Numbered from the stretch's first letter, positions 42,484 to 53,236 are shown. The stretch: 64,000 nt of DNA from Saccharomycopsis crataegensis (GCF_037102585.1 NW_027043820.1:186001-250000), one strand, 5' to 3'. Made by a program: numbers and translations. The notes: generated from the sequence alone by a model not told the origin.

Positions 42484-42619
42484 GATGTTGAAAGATAAGC
42501 AAAAAGAAAGAAGATTGATGTGAGGAGTGTTTGATAATGTTCCTAAAAGTCTTTATTACTATTCCTAAAAGAATTTTTAGAGATAAAGCACCTATGTCAA
42601 AGGCTATATTTACAGTGAT

Positions 42620-44050
42620 TCTATTTTTTCATTCCAGTTTTATAATTTTTCTCCTTCATTTTTTTCATTTCATTTTCTAAATTTTTTCGTCTTTTTGTAT
42701 TTCTTTTCAAAAGAGCTGCTGCTGTAAACAGAGATCAACATGTCTCGCAACATGCCCATAGAACACCTTGCAACTGCCAAGAACAATATTTTCACTTTCG
42801 GTGTCAATTGCTCTTTTTTACCCAAGTTTGATCTTTTGACTTTACTTTATATACTCACCAGAATTCTTCTGTGGCATTTAACCCTGGAGAATAAAGGGGC
42901 AAAAATACAAGTTCTAACCCATTCAGTGCAACTAATAATTGACGATCACGACGTTTATGAATAGCAGCATTATCGAAAATCAAATATCTCATATTTTTAA
43001 GCTGGCTATTGTTCTCTATTTTCTGAATAACTGACTTTATAAAGCCATAGAAGTGATTAACTGTAGTACCTCTACTCACGCCTCATACTGATGTTGAAAC
43101 AGGCTTCATCGATGAAAATACAGTTTTCGTTAAAGTCAAGTTTATCCTTATACTCCTCTGCACATTCTAGTCTGTACTGTTTCAATTCCTCCAGACTTCT
43201 TCTTAAAGCCCATTTAGATATACTCTTAAGACTAAATTTACAGACCTTGGTAACAAAGTTAGAGTTTGGCATGGCTTTGGCTCTCACATTTCCGAAAGTT
43301 TTTTCAAGACTTTCCAACATGAAATCAAGAGTCAGAGTAGCATCTTCTTTTATCAATTTTTGAAGGAATTCCTTATGTTGACCAGTAAGAAGAGGCTTAC
43401 GACCTCTTTTCTTTGGTGGGGGCAGAGATGCCGTTTAGTTTGTCAAAAATTGCTTTGTTCTAATTTCTTTTTCTTGTGTAAGCAGCCTGCAACAGAATGT
43501 CTTGCAACTTTGCTGCTTTATAAGCTGAAACGCCTTCTTCCATAACTAGGCTGCCAAAACTTTTGTTTCACAGATTGCCTATAGTGTATGTAGGGCCTTT
43601 TGTATTTTCTCGTCTCCTCCATTTCTTCAGTATTCGTATCCTCATCTTTTACGACAATCTCTTCATTTAGCTCCATAATAGATGATTACATCATGCTCCT
43701 ATAATTACTGTAGCTAAAGCAAGCTTCCACAGGTGCTATTTCAGACTCGAAAGTCATTTTTTCGGGCTGTAAAAAGAAGCTGTTGTCTAGGCCATTAACG
43801 TCGCCATCTGTTAGTAGTTCAGCTTTCAAGTCCATGCCTACTTTTAATAGTAAAATAATTACTGTTATCAATCTAGTGACGCTAAATTGCACTACACATG
43901 TGGGAAATCATTGCTTCATACGGGGCACACCTTGTACCACACATTCGCCCCTCTGAACTAAGAATATCATTACATGCATACACCCTTTTTTTTTTTTTTT
44001 TTTTTAATTCCGGTAAATCCTTGTTTTGAGCATTTAGCGGTGTTTTCGGT
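42620..44050 (-). mobile_element. Tc1/mariner-like DNA transposon, broken
   Basis: The most complete copy of the family. Minus-strand pieces in order: N-terminus from ATG 43676 (MELNEEIVVKDEDTNTEEME), helix-turn-helix area (KRGRKPLLTGQHKEFLQKLI), KWALRRSLEELKQYR, first catalytic block (NCIFIDEACFNISMRR), then after a deletion HFYGFIKSVIQ, second-Asp block (MRYLIFDNAAIHKRR) and the D/E block LVFLPLYSPGLNATEEFW. That last motif is diagnostic of IS630/Tc1/mariner transposases. Stops and frame changes occur at several points (for example after RRRFSL and after EEFW), so it is inactive. The region 43690-43950 upstream is shared with 34560-34790. The right terminus near 43990-44050 is degenerate. 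Confidence 0.8.
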
Positions 44051-44188
44051 GTCTGGCTGCCCTGGATTTAACAGGGGCTAGTTTTTGCGATTATACTTTA
44101 TAAAGCTTTGATATTTCTTATTCGATACATCATATGAATAGTTATAATATAATAAAACAACCTCTCAAGCTTTTAAAGAATTCAATAA

Positions 44189-45226
44189 ATGTCTGTTGAA
44201 AATTATACTACTTTAGGGGAATCTGGCCTCAGCATTTCCAAAATTATTGTGGGATGCATGTCCTTTGGGTCTTCTCAGTGGATGGATTGGATAATTGAAG
44301 ATGAAGACAAAGTCATGGAAATTTTGTATAAATGCTACCAATCAGGTCTTACAACATTTGATACTGCTGACGTGTACTCCAACGGTCTTTCTGAAAAATT
44401 GTTGGGGAAATTTATAAAGAAATATAATATCCCAAGAGGAGAAATAGTCATCTTAACAAAATGCTTCTTTCCAACTGATCCACAAAACTTGTCGTTGAAA
44501 GTGGGCCCAACCACTCGTACTTTCCATTTGAACAATGGAGGATTGTCACGTAAACATATTATTCAAGCCGCCAGAGACTCTGTTGAAAGATTGGGCACAT
44601 ACATTGATGTTTTACAAATTCATAGAATTGACAAAACTCCTAAGCGTGAAATCATGAAAGCGTTAAATGACGTGGTGGATGAAGGATTGGCACGCTACAT
44701 TGGAGGCTCAGCAATGAAGGCTTTTGAATTTGTGGAGTTGCAAGCACTTGCCGAGAGTAATGGATGGCATAAGTTCATTTCAATGCAGAATTATTACAAT
44801 TTGTTGTATAGGGAGCAGGAAAGAGAGATGATTCCATTTTGTCAGGATAATACTACTCTTGGGAAAGTTGCTTGTATTCCTTATTCTCCTCTAGCTCGTG
44901 GTCTATTAGGAAAACCAGTGAAATCAGAAACATCAACAAGAAGCAGAAGTGATGGACATAAAAAGGCTGGGCAATTGTATTTCACAGAGGGGGAAGGTGC
45001 TGATATTGAAATTATCAATCGTGTTGAGGAAATTGCAAGAAAGAGAGGAGTATCTATGGCCAATGTCTCTATTGCATGGGTCCTATCAAAAGGCTGTTTC
45101 CCAATCATTGGATTTAACTCTGTTGAAAGAGTGGAAGATGCGGTCAATTCTTTTAGTTTGGAATTAACAAAAGATGAAATCGAGTATTTGGAAAAGCCTT
45201 ATGTTCCAAAACCTTCTGTTACTTAG
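44189..45226 (+). CDS. Aldo-keto reductase (YPL088W/Csh1/Ifd-like)
   Basis: 345 residues with the full AKR catalytic set: Asp58 and Tyr63 (TFDTADVYSNG), Lys91 (ILTKCF) and His145 (DVLQIHRID). The N-terminus (YTTLGESGLSISKIIVGCMSFG) and C-terminus match the fungal putative aryl-alcohol dehydrogenase subgroup that includes S. cerevisiae YPL088W and Candida Csh1/Ifd proteins. It probably reduces aldehydes with NADPH in the cytosol. The gene looks intact, with a clear ATG and no intron, although both flanks are transposon remnants. In this island it accompanies an NmrA-like protein and two efflux pumps, consistent with a detoxification role (inference). Confidence 0.92.
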   Translation: MSVENYTTLGESGLSISKIIVGCMSFGSSQWMDWIIEDEDKVMEILYKCYQSGLTTFDTADVYSNGLSEKLLGKFIKKYNIPRGEIVILTKCFFPTDPQNLSLKVGPTTRTFHLNNGGLSRKHIIQAARDSVERLGTYIDVLQIHRIDKTPKREIMKALNDVVDEGLARYIGGSAMKAFEFVELQALAESNGWHKFISMQNYYNLLYREQEREMIPFCQDNTTLGKVACIPYSPLARGLLGKPVKSETSTRSRSDGHKKAGQLYFTEGEGADIEIINRVEEIARKRGVSMANVSIAWVLSKGCFPIIGFNSVERVEDAVNSFSLELTKDEIEYLEKPYVPKPSVT

Positions 45227-46227
45227 TTGTACTCATTTCTAACTATGTTTTCATTTGGAGGATTCTAGTTCGATTGTGTATTTTTGAATGGCTCTAAAAC
45301 TAATTTATTAAGAGCATCCATCTTTGTGATTTCAGCAAATACTTAAAAGGTATATGTAATCCACACAATATTATTACTGATTCATTCTTCCTATTATTTT
45401 CGAGTCAATCGTCAATTTTGCAGAACTCGGTGCTATTTCCTACAATAACGAATATTTATAACACACATGTGATTACATTTTTGGTAAGCAGGAGCGAAAG
45501 CATGGTGGAAGATCTTGATATGTCTGCATAAGGCAATGATTTCTCACAAATATTGTACAATTCAGTGTCACTCTAAAATCACTTTATTGATAATCGATGC
45601 TTGATACAATTGAATACTATGTAGCTAGATGGAGATACGAGTACTGAATATTTGGAGGAGACAAGAAAAGAAAGAAGGCCCGACAGATACCATAAGCAAG
45701 CGGTGAAACAAAGATTTTGGTAGCTAGTTGCGGAAGAAGGTGTTTCATCTTATAAAGTGGCAAATTTGGAAGGCATTCCGCTGCAGACTGCTTACAAATG
45801 ATAAAGTAACAATAAAAAAAAAAACAAGAAAATAAAATAAAGACCACAGGGAGAGCTCAAAGAAGAATGTGCTCCAGATTAACTGAATAAAACTACTGTA
45901 GATATTGAAACAGTAGCAAGGCTCTCAGTATGTGTATGTGTACTGTATGTCATGCCTTTGCATGGCGAGCAAAACCTGAAAATCGTTAGTATTTCTCTCA
46001 AAAAAATGAACATATGACACCATTTTAGCTATTATTATTTCTTCAAGAAAAAGATCCTCATATCATCCATCATGAGCCATATCGCTTTTACATTAAACAT
46101 TTTTATTAATTTTCTTAATATTATTCAGCAAACAAATTCCAAAAAAAAGATAAAAAAAAAAATTAAGGAAGAATAGCAATTAAACAAAAATATAATATAC
46201 AATACGAGATATCAAAACCAACATCAT
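45227..46227. other. Intergenic with transposon and repeat remnants
   Basis: Holds the Tc1/mariner left-end fragment (45419-45850). After it, a segment at 45902-45975 is shared with 24628-24700, and the 3' flank of MFS copy 2 resembles that of copy 1. Confidence 0.5.
45419..45850 (+). mobile_element. Tc1/mariner-like left-end fragment
   Basis: Starts with the terminal sequence GCAGAACTCGGTGCT, the reverse complement of 34843-34857, and contains the N-terminal transposase region in the plus orientation (GDTSTEYLEETRKERRPDRY, then EEGVSSYKVANLEGIPLQTAY), matching 43450-43680. The frame has a stop after KQRF and no catalytic region follows. It stands in inverted orientation to the copy at 42620-44050, on the other side of the aldo-keto reductase. 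Confidence 0.65.
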
Positions 46228-47853
46228 TCAAACTTGATTATCGGTTGCAGGTTGTTCTTGTTCAACCTCCTCGGGTTTATCCTCTTTGATGGTAAACATC
46301 AATAAGAAAATCGTACTATTGATCGCCAAATTCAAGTACAAAACATTTCTAAACTTATGGAACAACAATGGTTTATAATCTTCTTTTGCCAATTGAACGG
46401 CAATGTTACCAATCATCGTAGAAGCAATGGAATTAGCAATACTCACCCCAATTTGGGCCCCGGTTTGGAAAATCCCGGTGACAAGACCATGCAAATGAGG
46501 CTCGGTTTGTAACATGATCGAACTGAGATACACTTTGAAAAAAGAGTTGACCCCAAACCCAGACAAGAAAAGCGGCACCGCATTGAATTTCCAATAGTCG
46601 TTGACCACGGTATAATCGGAACGGTTAATCCAAATCGCCGCCCCAAGAGAAAGAGTACCAGAAAGAATAAGACTGCGCTTATACCCAATGAAGGAGACAT
46701 ATCCTGGAGTAACCGTGATCGAACTAACCACCAACCCAATGGTTAAGGGTAAAAGTTTGACCCCAGCAAGTAATGCAGAATCACCGTGGAGGTACTCGTA
46801 GTATTGAAGCAAACTGGTCATGTAAACAATGAAAGAGGCATAATACAAGAACAAACTGAAGAACAATGGCAAACAATTCTTCAATTGGAAGATTTCAATA
46901 GGAAATAATAAATCGACGTTCATTCTCCAAGATTTCTTGTTGTTTATTGGATCATCAGAATCGTAAGTATGTTGTTCAATTGGTGATTCTTTGCTGCCTT
47001 TTTCATCATGGTCGTCCGATTGATAGTAGTTGGCTTGGTGGTTTTTCTTATAGGTTCGCAAGTAAACGTTTTCAAAAAGGAAAATCGCCACCAATAAGCA
47101 AAACCCAATGGGGATGGTCACATAAACTTTAGGAGAGTTCCATGTATTTGCGGCCTCGGTTAACCCAAAGATAATCAACAACAATCCCACCACAAGCATC
47201 GCGCCCACTGGGAAATCCAAATTTTTCAACTTCAACTTGTCGTGGGCCGCAGTTCTTTCCACAGGAATGATGATAAACCATAGCACGATAAAACATACCG
47301 TAGCCACGGCAAAAGAAAAGTAAAAGAAATTGCTGAACCCCAACGCCCCACCAAGAATTAAACCAATCCCAAAACTACTAACCAAAATGATGGAGAACAC
47401 CGTCAACGCGGTGTAGAAATCTTTCCCTTTGAAATAATTACCGGTGATGGCATAAGAACTAGGAATTAACGCTGCCCCACCAATCCCTTGGAACGCTCTG
47501 AAGATAATCACGGCGATGATACTACTTTTAACGCTGGCGACCAACACCGAAAACACCAACATGACGAAAAGGCCTCCCAAGTACATGATATGAACTCCGA
47601 TGATATCCCCCATTTTACCAAACAAGATGATGAACGACCCTAAAGTGAGGGCGTACGCCGATAATGCCCAAGAGGCAGTAGAAGAAGAGACGTTAAATTC
47701 TTTTTCAAGAGATTTACCGGTGTTGAGGGCCCCAGCAACGTTGAGGTTGTCTAATAGAAGCCCAAGAAGCACAAACACGTAAACGAACCATCGCCAGGCT
47801 TTTTGGTCTTTACCTACAGGTCTCCCAGGAGTGAAAAAAGTTTTCAACAGCAT
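46228..47853 (-). CDS. MFS efflux transporter, DHA2/Atr1-like, copy 2
   Basis: 541 residues, same length and start as copy 1 at 29108-30733. The same approximately 14 helices, loop motif (GKMGDIIGVHIMYLGG) and polar C-terminus are present. Differences from copy 1 include Ala for Ser in NVAGALN, Ser for Cys in ILVSSFG, Asn for His in GFSNFF and Asp for Ala in IKEDKPEE near the end. The middle third, about 230 residues, is identical. The promoters of the two copies are unrelated beyond the first few bases, so expression probably differs. It lies at the right end of the island. Confidence 0.9.
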   Translation of the reverse strand: MLLKTFFTPGRPVGKDQKAWRWFVYVFVLLGLLLDNLNVAGALNTGKSLEKEFNVSSSTASWALSAYALTLGSFIILFGKMGDIIGVHIMYLGGLFVMLVFSVLVASVKSSIIAVIIFRAFQGIGGAALIPSSYAITGNYFKGKDFYTALTVFSIILVSSFGIGLILGGALGFSNFFYFSFAVATVCFIVLWFIIIPVERTAAHDKLKLKNLDFPVGAMLVVGLLLIIFGLTEAANTWNSPKVYVTIPIGFCLLVAIFLFENVYLRTYKKNHQANYYQSDDHDEKGSKESPIEQHTYDSDDPINNKKSWRMNVDLLFPIEIFQLKNCLPLFFSLFLYYASFIVYMTSLLQYYEYLHGDSALLAGVKLLPLTIGLVVSSITVTPGYVSFIGYKRSLILSGTLSLGAAIWINRSDYTVVNDYWKFNAVPLFLSGFGVNSFFKVYLSSIMLQTEPHLHGLVTGIFQTGAQIGVSIANSIASTMIGNIAVQLAKEDYKPLLFHKFRNVLYLNLAINSTIFLLMFTIKEDKPEEVEQEQPATDNQV

Positions 47854-48613
47854 GATATAATTGTGTATGATATAGTTGTGTATGTAACGATAAAGATGAT
47901 GGACTAATACTCTGTGGTAAACTTTACAGATGGAAAGCTGTCTGGATTTATATGGTACTCAATTTGTCAGCATAATTCAATGTTTTCTTTTTGCCTCCTG
48001 CTATTGAGGTGTGTTATGGAGCTAAAAGGGTATAGGAAAACATGCTTGGCGATGACAAATCAAAAAAAGTTAATTAATTGGTAATTGCATGGGTGATACT
48101 ACCATATATGGCAATTGTATGGATAATTAATAATAGTCAGAAGAAAAATACCGACAATACTGACATTAGTAATTAATAAGCTTCAAAATGTAATTTTGCC
48201 TAGTTTGTAGGTGTATATCCCGAGCAATGATCATATCGACCATAATATAGAAGAAAAATTGCATCCCCAGAGATAATCATTACTGTATATTTATCTGTTA
48301 TTATCTATTATTATCTATTGTGCTGCTTCCATTCCCATTGGTTGGGGGTGGGAGAGAATTGTCCATAAAGGAATTTATGTCACAACCGTCGGGGAGTAAC
48401 ACCGCCAAGGAGAAAACGGCATTAACCGGAGATGGATGTTATCTGCACGCGACACCACCCCCCACCCCCATTCAAGTTTGCAGGGACCAACAACGACCAT
48501 CTAAGCCAGCGATTTCAACTGTTTTTATAATACCAAAGATACCACTATCATTATTTATATATATACACGGATAGTCGAGCATTTTTTTTGTACAAAATGT
48601 CCTCCTCCAACTC
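47854..48613. other. Intergenic, promoter of MFS copy 2 and 3' flank of SHE9
   Basis: The left end has a duplicated TGTATGATATAGTTGTGTATG-like unit (47864-47886). An imperfect repeat of ACCATATATGGCAATTGTATGG lies at 48101-48123, and a C-rich stretch (CACCACCCCCCACCCCC) at 48453-48472. The 84-codon open frame at 48320 has no domain and is probably chance. Confidence 0.4.
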
Positions 48614-50170
48614 TCAAAACCCAAAACTGTTGATCAAGTACCCGGCAAGCAACGTTATCGACATGGTGACCGTGGCAATGGCAACATAATCTTGTTGCTC
48701 AAGCCCTAAGTTGAAAGAACTAGGGATTGTTGGAATTTTTGGCATTTGTAGCATTGATGGCTTGAATGACGAAAGTTTGAAATTATGATAAACATTCGCA
48801 ACACAAGCTTTCCATGCCTTGATATCAATATTTATCAGTTCCCTAATCTTTCGAATAAAATTGGTATTATTAGATATTATTTCTGGTTCTGGGGTTTTAT
48901 CCAATTTATCAGCAATCTGCGGCTCATCTTTGGTTTGTTCAATTACAGCAATGACTTTTTCTGCTGGTGCATTCAATTTTTCCATCAATTGGCCCTGATT
49001 GCTTTCCAATCGCTTTAGTGATTCATCAAGCTGTTGTAAATTACGTTCAAGCTTTATCAAAGGATTGTCAACAAGCCTATGCTCAAACCGACTCATGATT
49101 CTTTCGATCTTCAATGGCTCGAAGAAAATCTGTGTAAGGATTAAAATCACAATATTTAACACCATCAAACCCAAGGTGACCCAAGTACTAAGGCTTTTCA
49201 TCTTGTTGTTCCAAAGGTATTCCTCGTGATATTTATTAGAGATTTCTTTCAATAATTTCAGTCTAGTGGCTTCAAGATCGATTTCACTTTGTTCCAACGC
49301 ATTGGCGGCCTCGGACACTAGTTTATCCGATGAATGGTCTTCTCGATACAATTCAGTAAACAGTTCCAAATCATTGGGGGTCCATTCATGTTTTCTTGTC
49401 AACAACTCATTGATATCTTTTTGGGTTTGGGTTCTTCTCTCGACCACATCAGTGTAGTTTTGTTTTTGTAGTTTCACCGATTTCTGAGCCTGGCCCACTT
49501 GAATTTCAAGGGCGTCGATATTCTGCTTAATTTTATTTACTTCAGTGTAGCCGGTGATATCATTGATGAGTTTAGATAATAATCCCAAATTCTCGTACGC
49601 AAGGTGTTTCTTCTCCAGAAGATACTGGTTTAGTACCGTGATTTGTTCTTGATAGTATTTCTTTGAAAATTTTGAATATTCTTGGTACATTTCTAATGGT
49701 TTACTTTGCAAATAATAACTCAATTGTTGGGATATGTCTTGTGATGATGGTGAAGATAATGTTTGGTTTGGCATGTCCAATGCTATGGTGTACTTTTCCA
49801 TTTCTTTCAAAAGTTTCAGTTGTTGATCTTGAATCTTCTTGGATTGTTCCATCAATTCTCCGTATTCTTTTGCACCTATCGTTGGCATCGCAAGCATTGG
49901 TTGTTGCTTCGACACTTCCTGCAATTTCTTTTGCTTATTTCTTTTTTCTTCTTCTTCTTCTGCTTCTGATTCTTTCAATTGTTTGAATGCCCTTTCTTTC
50001 TCCAAGATCAACTCTCGAAGGGGGTCCTTTTTTCTTGGAAGGGCGTCATCAGTGGCCATGAATCGTTGAATGACCATACCCTTTGGGACTTGTTTTCTGA
50101 GCATTCGATGGCCAATGGCACTCCATCGCAGCAGCCTGCCTATATTGACCCAACAACACCTTCCTGACAT
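48614..50170 (-). CDS. SHE9: She9/Mdm33, mitochondrial inner-membrane morphology protein
   Basis: 518 residues. The Arg-rich, acid-free N-terminus (GRLLRWSAIGHRMLRKQVPK) is a mitochondrial presequence. Long coiled coils follow (about 50-120 and 150-330), then a membrane helix (WVTLGLMVLNIVILILTQIF). Family landmarks are INDITGYTEVNKIKQNIDAL, then RRTQTQKDINELLTRKHEW and PNDLELFTELYREDHSS, closely matching yeast Mdm33. An extended C-terminal region, with a second hydrophobic helix at the very end (VAIATVTMSITLLAGYLINS), is longer than in S. cerevisiae. The protein is thought to drive inner-membrane fission and septation and to influence lipid balance. Confidence 0.93.
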   Translation of the reverse strand: MSGRCCWVNIGRLLRWSAIGHRMLRKQVPKGMVIQRFMATDDALPRKKDPLRELILEKERAFKQLKESEAEEEEEKRNKQKKLQEVSKQQPMLAMPTIGAKEYGELMEQSKKIQDQQLKLLKEMEKYTIALDMPNQTLSSPSSQDISQQLSYYLQSKPLEMYQEYSKFSKKYYQEQITVLNQYLLEKKHLAYENLGLLSKLINDITGYTEVNKIKQNIDALEIQVGQAQKSVKLQKQNYTDVVERRTQTQKDINELLTRKHEWTPNDLELFTELYREDHSSDKLVSEAANALEQSEIDLEATRLKLLKEISNKYHEEYLWNNKMKSLSTWVTLGLMVLNIVILILTQIFFEPLKIERIMSRFEHRLVDNPLIKLERNLQQLDESLKRLESNQGQLMEKLNAPAEKVIAVIEQTKDEPQIADKLDKTPEPEIISNNTNFIRKIRELINIDIKAWKACVANVYHNFKLSSFKPSMLQMPKIPTIPSSFNLGLEQQDYVAIATVTMSITLLAGYLINSFGF

Positions 50171-50435
50171 CGTTGTAGTTTGAGGATGTTGCTAATCGAA
50201 TCGATCATCCATTTGCCAGCAAAATTCTGATTTTTTGGGGCCGGGCCCCCCCTCTGGTTTGAAGCGTTTGTCTGATCTCGAAATTCTCAGAATTTTTTTT
50301 GACTTTGCTGTGATTTGCTGCCAATCATAATAGAAAAAAAATCAACACAAAAAAATTTTTTTTTTTTTTGACGTTCAGATCAACTTTTTTTGATTTCTAT
50401 ACACCAGAACCAAATCACACCAAGTGTTAGCAGCA

Positions 50436-50585
50436 ATGGCTTATAGATTCGCCAACGGTATCGTGTTCTTTGGACCTGCTTTCTACATCATTTCCGATTT
50501 CGTATTGGCAAAGACAGCAACCAAGGGGTCAAAGCATTTGCACACGATCGTCAAGAAGAAATCACAATCACAACAGTCAAAGTGA
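50436..50585 (+). CDS. 49-residue hydrophobic/basic microprotein
   Basis: ATG-initiated frame starting MAYRFANGIVFFGPAFYIIS and ending KKKSQSQQSK. A hydrophobic segment (about residues 8-25) is followed by a Lys-rich tail, as in small mitochondrial or ER single-span proteins. Codon use (TTC, ATC, GTC, AAG preferred) is like an expressed gene rather than chance AT-rich sequence. The promoter is shared with SHE9, 265 bases away in divergent orientation. I cannot name a family; a small mitochondrial outer- or inner-membrane subunit is a guess. A stop and a terminator-like T-rich region follow. Confidence 0.55.
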   Translation: MAYRFANGIVFFGPAFYIISDFVLAKTATKGSKHLHTIVKKKSQSQQSK

Positions 50586-50680
50586 GGGGGAAAGACCAGG
50601 GAAATGAGAAGTTGTTGACCCGACACATACATGTCATTTGAAGAGATTGGCACTTGCTATTATTATTAATATTACTATTA

Positions 50681-50711
<31 letters not shown>

Positions 50712-51302
50712 TTTTATTCTTCATTCATTTTACAATGAAGCAGGAGCAACCGTTCATTGCTTGCTGTGATGTTATGCCACAAACTATGAGACTTTGGTGG
50801 TGTGGTCTGTTGCGCTTGCTCGCTATGAGGATACTCCATAAGTCTATCACTGTTATTCTTATATTAGTGAGTGGATGGTTAATTATTATATTTGTGGGTG
50901 GATTGAGTGAAGAAAGTGGCTAATTATCGTCTTTGTGAGTGGAGTGGCTAATTATTATTTTTATTTTATTTTTTGGTATCGATGGTTGAGCCATTGGACA
51001 TGATACAAAAAAAAAAAAAAGAAAATGGAAAGTGAACCTAGAAGAGTTGAGTTAACTCCTTTGGATACAATTCTTTTTTGATTTATCTATCTATCTTTCT
51101 ATCTATTTTCAAAGATTCTAATGATTCTAATGACCTTGTTTTTTTTTGTTTTTGCTGCTTCAATTTTTGTTTGTGCCAGCATTGGTATTACTCCTCTAGT
51201 CTTGACACCGTGAGAAGATTGGTGGTATCGATTGTTCAATTGTATTTAGTTATCCCTTTTTTGCCACCAATTATTCTCGTCATCGCCATTATATTCACTA
51301 TC

Positions 51303-51343
<41 letters not shown>

Positions 51344-53236
51344 ATTTATTGTCATGCTTCACACATCTTTTATGCTGTTTTTCATTGATTGTTCACAACT
51401 ATTTATTTATGATTTTTCGCTTTGGTTTTTCTGTTTTCTTTGGTTGGTTATATGTTTTTTGTTTTCTTTTTTTTTGTTTTTTTTTTATCAATCATGATAA
51501 CGGTTACTGTTTATTTTTGTTTGTGTCAATCATAATAATGATTAATGTTCTTTTCATCAATCATGATGATGTTTAATGTTGCCTTGCATGCTATTTTTTT
51601 TTCTTTTATTGTTATGATTATGATTGATATATGAATTATAGTATACTTAAGAAGGGGAAAAAAAAAAATCTCGACTTGCTAGATTTGTATATTTGAATAT
51701 ACATATATATGGTGTTGTTTGTTCCACACCTTGAAATTATTTGAAGATTAAGAAAAAGACATTGTATGTATCACGATGAGTTTGTATCAAGGTAGGTGAG
51801 TATGGATAATTCTATAACCTGTATACCACCTTATTGAGATTCTATGGGGAAGCAAAGCATATCTATTCACCAATTAATGGAATAATAAAAAGAGTACATC
51901 TACAATTTAACTCCAATTAACCCAACTTGTCCTATGAATGCATGTTTTGGTTTCTCCCCCCTCTAACATTGCTTCAGATTCTTTTTTTTTTTATTTTGCC
52001 ATTGTATTTGACTCACGATATAATTTGAACAACCTACACACTTCCATACACTTCGATATCACTTGAACTACACCGTGTAAATATTATGGCCCGTAGTTTA
52101 CGGTAGAGACGATGATGATGAATTAATTTTGCATCGATGTCCCAGTAATGCGGTCTCCTGTGCGTACCGCAGCGGTGCAATGCGCGATTTTTTGTGATCG
52201 TGCAGATACGACATGCATGGAAGTGAGTGGTGTTGAATATACCATATCCACGGGGCATGTCGGTGTAAGGGTGCATATAAAACACTTGTATACCGTGGAA
52301 ATGGTATATGTGATTAGATACCATATAGTTGGTGTACATAATTCAATCCATGTAAGTGGTGTATGGGGTACATAAACCCTAACACCTGTCAGTACCATGT
52401 ATGCGGTATATGAAATATTAACCCAAACATCCCACATAATACACGATGATGATGATGATGATTGTAAATTCTTTTTCTTGGAATTATCATTATTTTGATG
52501 ACAGATATCTCGGGTTGATAATACTTGTTATTGCATGTATTATCATTTCCCTCACATACCACACCATTTTCAAAATGGTAATAAAAACTGGATCTCACCA
52601 ATCATCATTTAGAAAGATGACAGAACATTATTGATCATTGACAAAAACTACATCCATCATATAGAATCAAAATTTAGAACATTATAATGCAAAATCCTGT
52701 TACTTACCTTCACTTTCGTTAAAGAAAAAAAAAATGGAAGCAAAGAAGAAGAAGAAGAAGAATACGTTCAATAAAAAAAGCAAATCATGAGTGAGGTAAA
52801 TAAATGACTACAGTGAAACCAAAAACAAAAAATGATAACCAAAACATGTAAAAACAAATAGTAGGTCTAGGAAAACAAAAAAAAAACATCAAATCAAATA
52901 GGTCTAAGAAAAACATCATGAAGAAAGAAAAAATATAAGACGAAACATTAATCATAAATAGTGAGCCCCAAGTGAAAAAATAAACATAACAAAGTGACAA
53001 GAGAAATTTAAAAGGAAAAAAGCAAAAAAGAACTAGTGAAATCCATCAAAATTTTTGAAAAAGCCTAAAAAAAAATAAAAAGAAAATAAAAAAAAAATTA
53101 GTGAAATCCATCAAAAACAACTATAAAATGGGAGATTGACAAAAAAGGCAGAGAAAAATACAAAAAATCTCACAAAACGTATTGTGAGAATATATGGTTG
53201 CTTCAAGTTAAATGGAAACTTTAATGCCATGAACAA
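50586..53236. other. Long gene-poor stretch 3' of the GAL4-like gene
   Basis: 2.65 kb with no convincing protein gene. It contains (ATT)n at 50660-50700, (CAT)n at about 51304-51342, many T runs at 51420-51480, and a compositionally distinct 300-base island at about 52130-52440 (see findings). The far right is A-rich, unlike the left. Open frames here are low-complexity or overlap on both strands. Confidence 0.5.

Noticed and set aside
25100-48300. The island as a centromere
   Set aside because: The large repeats are in direct orientation and contain genes; no inverted-repeat or point-centromere (CDE-like) layout was seen.
51078-51497. 139-codon plus-strand open frame
   Set aside because: Built mainly on a (CAT)n microsatellite and T runs; the hydrophobic translation is an artefact.
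52034-52437. Open frames of about 100 codons on both strands
   Set aside because: Overlapping frames on opposite strands in a motif-rich block, with no domain and no codon bias; more likely regulatory or RNA sequence.
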